From positions 762 to 7,077 of the forward strand of contig PLZZ01000151.1 of assembly GCA_003153585.1 (NCBI GenBank): 6,316 bases of DNA, given 5' to 3'. The notes below the pieces were generated by a model. The model was not told the DNA's origin. It saw only the letters and a program-made list of their open reading frames with translations, and did not search any database. The position numbers and the translations under genes are program-made. The DNA comes from Acidobacteriota bacterium (GTDB lineage: Bacteria; Acidobacteriota; Terriglobia; Acidiferrales; UBA7541). This document shows, piece by piece, positions 1 to 5,438 of this stretch (position 1 is its first letter; every line of letters begins with the position of its first letter).

Positions 1-3000
1 GTCAACGTGAACGTGAACGTGTGCGTGATGGTGCCGCTGATTACCGTCACAGTGACGGGTTGGTTCTGGACCATCGGCGTCCCAGGGTTAGCCGGAGGAG
101 TGGTGGTAGTGCTGCCTCCGCCTCCGCAGGCTGCGTTGGCGACGAGTAGGGCAAGGAGCACGATCGGAGCGAGCCAGCGGATACTGCGCTGTCGAAATTG
201 CGTGGCGAGGAGCACGCCGGCGAGCAGAAATAGAAGTAGGCCAAAAGGGTGAAGCGCGAGTTGCCCGGAAAATTGCTTGGCCGTCGGAAGTCCCGGACGG
301 CTTAAGGGACCGATCGAGGAACGGTGGGCCGGGACAAGCTGGCTTGGGGCGGTGGTGGTAATGGTCATTTTGCTAGAGCTGCCAACCGGCACCGAGGTCG
401 GGCTAAATGAGAAATTACTTTCGCTGGGCAGGCCCGAGACAGTTGCGGTAGCAAAATTGATGGCGGTGTTGAATCCGTTTGTTCCGGTGACGGTTACCAT
501 GGTGCTGGCGGAAGCTCCAGGAGATGCAACAGTGACGGTGGCCGGAGCGAAAGTGATGCTGAAGTCTGGGCCTGGGTTGACTTGCTCGGAGGCAGAGCCG
601 TTAGAGGCGCTGTAATTGGTGTCGCCGTTGTAGCCGACCGTGATCGTAATGTTGCCTGCGGGCAGGGCTGTTGTGATCAATTGGGCCTGACCATTTGATA
701 GGTTCGCCGTCCCCAGTTGTCCGACCGAAGGTCCGCTGAAGGAAAAGACTACACTGCCGGTTGGGACTGGTGCCCCCTGCTGGTTCCCTGCCACTGTGGC
801 GCTGAGCGTAACGCTCTGACCTTGTTGAATTGTCGTGGGCGATGCGGAAAGCGTAGAAGTGGTCGCGGCCTTAGCATCTATCGATTGGGCGGCAGAGGTG
901 GAGGCGATGTAATTGGTGTCACCGCTATACTTCGCCGTGACAGAGCTCATCCCCTGAGGGAACGCACTTGTGCTCAGGCTCGCAGAGGCCTGAATCGCGC
1001 AATTGGTTGATATCGTGCCCTGAACCGTCTGCGCGGCGCCCAACTGAGTGGACCCATCAAAGAACGTGATTGTACCCGTGGGCGGATTGCCGCAGCTGGT
1101 CCCGCCGAGCGTTCCGGTGAGGGTAAGAGCACTTCCGAGCTGAACATTTTGGACTCCGCTCAAGGCAATCGTCGTAGCGTCTTGGCTGATCGTGAACGTG
1201 GCAGGAGTGGTGGATGCGCTTGGGTTGAAGCTGGCGTCGCCGGCGTAAGTGGCGCTTAGGGAATGGGAGCCGGCGGTGAAAGTGAAAATAGGATTGGTGG
1301 GCAAGGCGTTGCCCTGGCTGTTGAGCGGAAGCGTGAGAGCTGGACTGAGGGCCTGATTGTTGTCTTTGAAGGTGACGTTTCCGCTGGGGAAGCCGTTGTG
1401 AGAATTGCCCGTGACATCAACCCGAGGATAAACGGTGGAACCGTAGGGGCCCGAGGTGAACGGCTCGACATTGCCGTTCGAACTTACGGTGATGACGGAT
1501 ACCGCGACGGTGCTGGGTTCGGGAGTAATCGTAACGGCGACGGGACTAGAGTCGCTGGCACCGAAGACGCTGTCGCCGGGATAATGCGCGGTCACATTGT
1601 AGCTTCCGCCTGGGAGGACGTCGGTGGTGGAACTCACGGCGGCCGCGGTGAGTGGGAAAGACGTGATACCCGGATCAATGGACGTCGGCGCGACGAGGGC
1701 GACGTCGCCCGTAGGTGTGCCGGTAGCAGGAGCGACAGCGGAGACGCCGATGGTCACGTTAACTGGCGTGCCGTGGACGATGCCGGAAATGGGAGAGAGA
1801 GCCAGAGTGGTGGCGCTGGGCTTGAATCCCGCAAAAAAGGTACCCCAACTTCTGACCAGATTTGCGGCGTTAACCGAACCCAGGCCGGTAGCTAGATCAT
1901 AGCCCGCGTTGGAGGTGTAGCCGGTAAGGATGCCAATGCCCTCCGCGCCGGGTGTGCCGCAATTAACAGGATGCGCTACCGTTCCGTCGCAAGGCATGGC
2001 GTTGGTTCCGGTCGTAACGTCATAGAAAACGCAGGTGCTGGAGGTTAAAGAGGCGCTGGCGGAAGTGCAATTCGCGCCAGACTGAGCGGCGAGGTTATAG
2101 AGCACATAGTTGGCATTGCCCTGGCGCGAGGCCGTCTTCTGGTCAACCATAGCCATTATGCCCGCGAAACTGGGAGCCGACGCGGACGTGCCGCCCACCC
2201 CGAGGAATTCGCCGTTCTGCCCATCGCAAGAGACGCCATCGGTTAGGTCGGCCTCGCAAATGATGTAAAAAGTGTCGCTATAAAATCCAGCGCTGGCGAA
2301 CAGAGCGACGTCGGGAATGTCCCGTTTTCCATCGGCGGGAACTCCAAGTCCCTTCTGCCATGAAGGTTTTGCGTAACCGCCCGAGCAACTGGTGACATCC
2401 TGGCCGTCGCCAACGGTGCAGGAACTTTTCCCCCCGCTTCCACCCACGGTGTCAACAACGATTGAGAGCAATTGGGGATTGTTGCAGTTAGCGATGGCAG
2501 TGCCAGGGAAGCCGAAAAAGCTGAGAGCCGAACTTGTACAGGTGTCGTTCCAGGGAACTTCGGGGATGTACCCTTTGGCGGACTCCTGAGTGGTTGGATT
2601 ATTCGTGGCGTTCCAGAAGGTTGAAGGAGAGGCGATGTCGTTGAAATCGGTGCCACCGACGGCGACGTTATAAGGAGTGGACGCAAACCCACTGACCTGT
2701 AGCCCGAATTCAGCCGGAGCGGGTGGTGCATTGTCGTGGCCATCGCAACCCGCCGAGCCGCTATCGCCCGCAGCGAGAATCACTGTGATTCCCTGAGCTG
2801 CGGCCTGTTGCCAGAGAGAGTTGAAAAATTGATTGCCGGCGGTTCCAAGGCCCGCTTCGCAGATGCCGTAACTTTCGCTAATGATCGGCGCAATATTTTG
2901 GTCCACGGCAAACTGAGCGGCGAGATCGACGCCGAGGGTAGTATTCGTGGTCGCAGAGATGACGAATTTTACGGTGGCGCCTTTGGCGACAGAGCCGGAC

Positions 3001-3998
3001 CACTCGATATCCAGATCCGACTCGGTCTCATCGCCCGGCGAAATGCCGGGATCAGGGCCGTCCACGACAACAACGGGGTCCTTCGTGGGAAGGCCGAAGA
3101 GGGCCTGGAAAGATTCGATGTCGCTGTTGACAACGTCGCTTTCACCGATGACGGCGATGGTTTGGCCGGTACCGTCGTTGACAGGAGTGGCATTCCAGAG
3201 CGGCAGGACGTTGTAAATGGTGGCGAAATCAAAGGGGCCGAGCCCAAAACAAGTGATCGGCGCACCGGTGTTGGGATTAGTGCCACAACTGAGGGTAAAG
3301 AGCGGTTTGGTAGTTCGCACGGCCTTGATCGCGCCCGTGGAGCGGTTCTTGGTATAAACGCCGGAAACGACGTGCATCGCCTTACGCGGAAAATTGTGAA
3401 GCGTGTCAAGCCCGACGACAACCGGCGCGAGTGCGGTAGGAATCGAAGGATCGCTTGAGTTCGCCCAGTGCTCTGCGCCGCTGACACTGTATTTATGGAT
3501 GGCGGTGCGGAAGGCGGACTGAACTTGTCCGGCGGTGCCGGAGAATTCGATGACAGTCGCGCCATTTGATACGCGATTGACGGCGAATCCCTGGGATTGC
3601 AGCCAGGAGACGACCGCTTGAATGTCTTGCGCGGAAGGGCCGAATTGCACACCGAATTGCTGTGGCGTGAGCCAATTGTGGTAGCTCGCCGATGCGGAAT
3701 TCTGCTGATCCTGGAGTAGCTGCTCAAGGGCGGATTCCTGATCGGGACCGCGGCGCAGCAGCAGGAGCATGCGTTCCATGGGAAGGGTAGAGGGCGCGGC
3801 ACCTACGTCGTACTGAGCCCGCGCAAGGTAATACGTGTTCCCGGTGAGGACGGTCCGGTTCGCTTCGTCAATGGGCTGCACGATGCGTGAGGGAATGGCC
3901 GGAGACTGGGCCGAAGCGAAAGGTACAAAGAGCGCGAAAACTGAGATTATCGCCAGGCACACACTGACGGCTCGAAAACGGCTGGGTTGCATTCGCAT
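1..3998 (-). CDS. Secreted S53 (pro-kumamolisin/sedolisin) peptidase with Ig-like repeats and C-terminal membrane hairpin, 3' partial
   Basis: Serine-carboxyl endopeptidase, exported and autoprocessed in related S53 enzymes. The 1332 codons present contain no stop; the C-terminus lies beyond the left edge, probably close, because the last residues look like a final Ig-like strand. Residues 1-30 are a signal peptide (basic n-region, hydrophobic core, cleavage likely after ASA30). Residues 33-208 are the pro-kumamolisin propeptide (LPMERML, YHNWLTPQQFG, FPRKAM). The catalytic domain spans about 250-720: Glu326 and Asp330 in ETESDLDIEW, oxyanion Asp412 in AAGDSG, nucleophile Ser605 in GGTSASAP, and calcium-site Asp660 and Asp701 (GYDLATGLG). 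The Asp330-Asp412 spacing of 82 equals Asp82-Asp164 of kumamolisin. Four Ig-like repeats follow (725-1143), then a fifth Ig-like domain (from 1144), two membrane segments and CGGGG. ATG at 3998 follows AGGGAG by only 4 nt; ATG at 3992 (spacing 10) is also possible. Substrate is unknown. Confidence 0.95.
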   Translation of the reverse strand, partial: MRMQPSRFRAVSVCLAIISVFALFVPFASAQSPAIPSRIVQPIDEANRTVLTGNTYYLARAQYDVGAAPSTLPMERMLLLLRRGPDQESALEQLLQDQQNSASASYHNWLTPQQFGVQFGPSAQDIQAVVSWLQSQGFAVNRVSNGATVIEFSGTAGQVQSAFRTAIHKYSVSGAEHWANSSDPSIPTALAPVVVGLDTLHNFPRKAMHVVSGVYTKNRSTGAIKAVRTTKPLFTLSCGTNPNTGAPITCFGLGPFDFATIYNVLPLWNATPVNDGTGQTIAVIGESDVVNSDIESFQALFGLPTKDPVVVVDGPDPGISPGDETESDLDIEWSGSVAKGATVKFVISATTNTTLGVDLAAQFAVDQNIAPIISESYGICEAGLGTAGNQFFNSLWQQAAAQGITVILAAGDSGSAGCDGHDNAPPAPAEFGLQVSGFASTPYNVAVGGTDFNDIASPSTFWNATNNPTTQESAKGYIPEVPWNDTCTSSALSFFGFPGTAIANCNNPQLLSIVVDTVGGSGGKSSCTVGDGQDVTSCSGGYAKPSWQKGLGVPADGKRDIPDVALFASAGFYSDTFYIICEADLTDGVSCDGQNGEFLGVGGTSASAPSFAGIMAMVDQKTASRQGNANYVLYNLAAQSGANCTSASASLTSSTCVFYDVTTGTNAMPCDGTVAHPVNCGTPGAEGIGILTGYTSNAGYDLATGLGSVNAANLVRSWGTFFAGFKPSATTLALSPISGIVHGTPVNVTIGVSAVAPATGTPTGDVALVAPTSIDPGITSFPLTAAAVSSTTDVLPGGSYNVTAHYPGDSVFGASDSSPVAVTITPEPSTVAVSVITVSSNGNVEPFTSGPYGSTVYPRVDVTGNSHNGFPSGNVTFKDNNQALSPALTLPLNSQGNALPTNPIFTFTAGSHSLSATYAGDASFNPSASTTPATFTISQDATTIALSGVQNVQLGSALTLTGTLGGTSCGNPPTGTITFFDGSTQLGAAQTVQGTISTNCAIQASASLSTSAFPQGMSSVTAKYSGDTNYIASTSAAQSIDAKAATTSTLSASPTTIQQGQSVTLSATVAGNQQGAPVPTGSVVFSFSGPSVGQLGTANLSNGQAQLITTALPAGNITITVGYNGDTNYSASNGSASEQVNPGPDFSITFAPATVTVASPGASASTMVTVTGTNGFNTAINFATATVSGLPSESNFSFSPTSVPVGSSSKMTITTTAPSQLVPAHRSSIGPLSRPGLPTAKQFSGQLALHPFGLLLFLLAGVLLATQFRQRSIRWLAPIVLLALLVANAACGGGGSTTTTPPANPGTPMVQNQPVTVTVISGTITHTFTFTL
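129..260 (-). other. C-terminal two-helix membrane hairpin of the S53 peptidase
   Basis: Two hydrophobic stretches lie near the C-terminus: residues about 1247-1266 (HPFGLLLFLLAGVLLAT) and 1275-1290 (WLAPIVLLALLVANAA). They are joined by the basic linker QFRQRSIR. Cys1291 and a glycine run follow directly, then a Thr/Pro-rich stretch and the beta-strand-like VTVTVISGTITHTFTF. The basic linker between two helices predicts a hairpin with a cytoplasmic loop, so the flanking Ig-like parts would be extracytoplasmic. The stretch before Cys resembles a lipobox but has Asn at -3, so lipidation is doubtful. Confidence 0.7.
570..1826 (-). repeat. Four tandem Ig-like repeats in the S53 peptidase
   Basis: Peptidase residues about 725-828, 829-939, 940-1043 and 1044-1143 form four degenerate bacterial Ig-like units of roughly 100-110 residues. 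Each has a PTG/PSG-type strand motif (GTPTGDVAL, FPSGNVTFKD, PPTGTITFFDG, VPTGSVVFSF) and ends with an aromatic-x-GD-x-x-aromatic turn (HYPGDSVF, TYAGDASF, KYSGDTNY, GYNGDTNY). Repeats 3 and 4 are the most alike. The DNA at 604-627 and 901-924 differs at only 2 of 24 positions and is offset by exactly 297 bp (99 codons), consistent with a fairly recent unit duplication. Such repeats usually act as spacers or adhesive modules holding a catalytic domain away from the surface; here that role is inferred. Confidence 0.85.
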
Positions 3999-4001
3999 GG
4001 G

Positions 4002-4047
4002 GCTCCCTGCCCGGACAAGCCTGCGGAGCACCGGGGGTACAGGGAGC
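4002..4047 (-). promoter_or_regulatory. Inverted repeat covering the RBS of the S53 peptidase gene
   Basis: In the direction of the peptidase gene, GCTCCCTG (4047-4040) is a perfect 8-bp complement of CAGGGAGC (4009-4002), and CCCGG (4035-4031) pairs with CCGGG (4014-4010). The arms are separated by a 4-nt bulge on one side and a 16-nt loop. The downstream arm contains the Shine-Dalgarno AGGGAG, 4 nt before ATG 3998, so the RNA stem would hide the ribosome binding site. No U-run follows in the minus direction, so it is not an intrinsic terminator for the upstream gene. It could be a translational switch, or a DNA dyad bound by a regulator. Confidence 0.6.
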
Positions 4048-4074
4048 TTTATCGGAAGTTGTCACAGGAGTCAA
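4048..4074 (-). promoter_or_regulatory. Weak candidate promoter of the S53 peptidase gene
   Basis: TTGACT (4074-4069) matches the sigma-70 -35 element at five of six bases. It is followed by GATAAA (4053-4048) after a 15-nt spacer, or by TAAAGC with a 17-nt spacer. Both -10 choices are poor. A start from here would fall at about 4043-4039, inside the upstream arm of the adjacent inverted repeat. In that case the RNA stem could not form fully and the dyad would sit at the transcription start, as an operator would. Confidence 0.35.
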
Positions 4075-4129
4075 GTGATATTGGGGGTGAAAGGAAATCG
4101 AATCTTACTTCCCGGGTCACTCGCAGTGG

Positions 4130-4639
4130 TTACAAATACCGCTGTTGCAGGATTGCGATGTGGTGCGCGACGTGTCCGGCAATCGTGTAAGACAGCGCAT
4201 TTACGGTAACAGAATTCCCGCTGGCGATACCGCTGCGCGCCCAAGCGTCATCCGGCAGATTGCGGAAAAATGCCAGGGTAGCCTCGCGGATTTTCTGGAA
4301 CTCCCGGACACGATCGCCCCATGAATACTCGTCGGCCCGAGCAGAGGTGGCGCCGATGTTCTGATCGAAACTCGGGAGCGGGTCACTAAAGCCGCGGCCG
4401 AACCAGAGTGCTCGGAACGCGAATACACGCTCGGTGTCGTTAACGTGACTTAGTACTTGCCGGATGCTCCACTTTTCCGGAGCGTATCGGTGCAGCGACT
4501 TTTCCTCGGAGACACCACTCAGCAAGGAAGCTACATCTCGTAGCTGGGATTCCAGCACTTCCACGATGTTGTCGCCCGAGATTCGATTTATGTAGCTGAA
4601 ATAGTGCGGCGCGGCTTCGTCAGGTTTCGGAAATCCCAT
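4130..4639 (-). CDS. DinB-superfamily putative metal-dependent protein
   Basis: A 169-residue cytoplasmic protein of the DinB/YfiT-like four-helix-bundle superfamily (DinB_2 type), not DNA polymerase IV. Members bind a divalent metal through three histidines; several are thiol-dependent transferases, and many have unknown substrates. The triad is visible as His65 in VLSHVNDTE and His156 plus His160 in the C-terminal AGHVAHH. YAPEKWSIRQVL at 52-63 is the typical segment before the first histidine. Length is normal and the frame intact. ATG 4639 gives the N-terminus MGFPKPDE, which I recall as typical of this subgroup. The ribosome binding site is weak (AGG 10 nt upstream, or GGGG too close), which suggests translation partly dependent on the upstream gene. 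It starts 16 bp after the lexA stop codon, so it is probably the second gene of that transcript. The superfamily takes its name from a DNA-damage-inducible Bacillus gene, which fits this context. The exact reaction cannot be told from sequence. Confidence 0.92.
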   Translation of the reverse strand: MGFPKPDEAAPHYFSYINRISGDNIVEVLESQLRDVASLLSGVSEEKSLHRYAPEKWSIRQVLSHVNDTERVFAFRALWFGRGFSDPLPSFDQNIGATSARADEYSWGDRVREFQKIREATLAFFRNLPDDAWARSGIASGNSVTVNALSYTIAGHVAHHIAILQQRYL

Positions 4640-4655
4640 GGCCCCAATGCCTGTT

Positions 4656-5279
4656 CTAATATTTTCGCAGCACTCCCACTACTCGTCCCTGTACTTTTAC
4701 ATCCGCAGCCAAAACGATGATGGGGGCCATTTGCGAGTTCGCCGGCTGGAGCCTGACCTTTCCGCCCGGTTCGCGGTAAAAACGCTTTACCGTGGCCTCG
4801 TCTTCTCCGACGAGCGCCACAACGATCTCCCCAGGGTTGGCCACTTGGGTTTGTTCTACAACTATGTAATCACCGTCGAGAATGTGATCGTCGCGCATGG
4901 ATTCGCCGCGCACTTGCAAAACGTATGTGTTCTGTCCGCGGGCGAAATCGGCCAGCGAGATCGTTTCGCGGTCCTCTACCGCTTCCAAGGGCCGTCCGGC
5001 CGCGATGCGTCCCGCCAGAGGCAGTTCCACTACGTGGCGATCGAGCAATTGCTCGCGTATGGGCTTGGGGAGCTGCATGACTTCGATTGACCGGCTTTGA
5101 TTGTATCCGCGGCGGATGAAACCCTTTTTCTCCAGGGTGGAGAGATGCTTATGCACCGTCGCCAGCGAAGTCAGCTTCAATGAGCTCGCAATTTCTTCAA
5201 AACTCGGCGAGTAGCCGTTTTTGTTAAGGAATCCGACTAAGTAGTCCAGGACTTCCTTTTGCCTCTTCGTCAGTGTCAT
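4656..5279 (-). CDS. lexA: LexA SOS-response repressor (S24 autopeptidase)
   Basis: Represses DNA-repair genes and cleaves itself when RecA filaments form on damaged DNA. The 207-residue product has a winged helix-turn-helix (about 1-70: LTKRQKEVLDYL, then SFEEIASSL and the recognition helix in SLATVHKHLSTLEKKG). A hinge and the S24 peptidase domain follow. The cleavage bond is Ala94-Gly95 in AGRIAAGRP, the catalytic serine is Ser127 in VRGESM, and the catalytic lysine is Lys165 in ATVKRF. All are intact, so it should be self-cleaving. The frame stays open up to ATG 5336, but the start at 5279 is chosen for three reasons: the protein then begins MTLTKRQKEV as in the family, AGGGGG lies 4 nt upstream, and the extra 57 bases contain the promoter. 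The recognition helix (TVHKHLxxLEKKG) resembles Gram-positive-type LexA more than the E. coli one. Likely autoregulated, and co-transcribed with the DinB-family gene. Confidence 0.97.
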   Translation of the reverse strand: MTLTKRQKEVLDYLVGFLNKNGYSPSFEEIASSLKLTSLATVHKHLSTLEKKGFIRRGYNQSRSIEVMQLPKPIREQLLDRHVVELPLAGRIAAGRPLEAVEDRETISLADFARGQNTYVLQVRGESMRDDHILDGDYIVVEQTQVANPGEIVVALVGEDEATVKRFYREPGGKVRLQPANSQMAPIIVLAADVKVQGRVVGVLRKY

Positions 5280-5283
5280 CCTG

Positions 5284-5289
5284 CCCCCT
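5284..5289 (-). promoter_or_regulatory. lexA ribosome binding site deciding the start
   Basis: AGGGGG, read on the minus strand, ends 4 nt before ATG 5279. No comparable purine run precedes the upstream in-frame ATG at 5336. This supports 5279 as the translational start. Confidence 0.6.
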
Positions 5290-5307
5290 ATGCGCGGTAG
5301 CGTGGCC

Positions 5308-5336
5308 ACTGTAGGCGAACTAAAAGCGAAAGTCAA
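5308..5336 (-). promoter_or_regulatory. Sigma-70-type promoter of lexA
   Basis: On the minus strand, TTGACT (5336-5331, five of six matches to the -35 consensus) and TACAGT (5313-5308, four of six to the -10 consensus) are separated by exactly 17 nt. Transcription would start near 5301, giving a leader of about 20 nt before ATG 5279. This is the best promoter in the window. Confidence 0.65.
5317..5331 (-). promoter_or_regulatory. Candidate LexA operator (TTTC-N7-GTTC direct repeat)
   Basis: On the minus strand, TTTC (5331-5328), seven bases GCTTTTA, and GTTC (5320-5317) form a direct repeat with one mismatch to the GTTC-N7-GTTC site known for alphaproteobacterial LexA. It fills the spacer between the lexA -35 and -10 elements, where a bound repressor would block polymerase. 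That LexA of this lineage uses such a site is inference. I found no good GAAC-N4-GTTC (Gram-positive) or CTGT-N8-ACAG (E. coli) palindrome here. Confidence 0.4.
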
Positions 5337-5403
5337 TAGTACTTCAGGTCAGTGTCCTTTTATCAGCGATTGCGCCTGCCCTTTTCCTCTAGACTTAACA
5401 GCT

Positions 5404-5415
5404 CTGCGAACGCAG
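5404..5415. repeat. Short perfect dyad in the leader of the MutS-like gene
   Basis: CTGCG-AA-CGCAG is a 12-bp inverted repeat 23 bp upstream of the ATG at 5439. It could be a regulator half-site pair or a small hairpin. At this length it could also be chance in GC-rich DNA. In the rest of 5340-5438 I see no convincing plus-strand promoter. Confidence 0.25.
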
Positions 5416-5438
5416 CGCACTTTTCGCGAGACTTGACG

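Noticed and set aside
126..150. Possible internal lipobox before Cys1291 of the peptidase.
   Set aside because: The residues before Cys are N-A-A; Asn at -3 is not accepted in normal lipoboxes, and the site is over 1200 residues from the signal peptide. Kept only as a remark.
1263..1895. A 210-residue plus-strand open frame rich in Gly and Arg.
   Set aside because: It lies antisense to the Ig-like repeats; composition and lack of motifs mark it as a shadow.
2243..2743. A 166-residue minus-strand open frame.
   Set aside because: Out-of-frame reading of the peptidase catalytic domain that carries Ser605.
2736..3458. A 240-residue plus-strand open frame opposite the peptidase gene.
   Set aside because: It lies antisense to the S53 propeptide and catalytic domain, whose motifs are unmistakable. 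The translation shows no family motif and is an artefact of GC-rich third positions.
2969..3802. A 277-residue minus-strand open frame.
   Set aside because: It is in a different frame from the peptidase on the same strand. Its Ser/Pro/Arg-rich composition is typical of an out-of-frame reading.
4002..4050. The leader dyad followed by TTT on the plus strand, considered as a plus-strand terminator.
   Set aside because: No plus-strand gene ends nearby and the T-run is only three bases.
4118..4128. Small hairpin CACT-CGC-AGTG just after the DinB-family stop codon, considered as a terminator.
   Set aside because: The stem is only 4 bp and is followed by CCCGGG rather than a U-run, so it is not credible as an intrinsic terminator.
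4130..4639. The dinB name read as the error-prone DNA polymerase IV gene of the SOS response.
   Set aside because: The product is a 169-residue helical protein with a His triad and no polymerase motifs. It belongs to the unrelated DinB superfamily named after a Bacillus gene.
4638..5090. A 150-residue plus-strand open frame overlapping lexA.
   Set aside because: Antisense to the intact LexA peptidase domain, with no recognisable motif.
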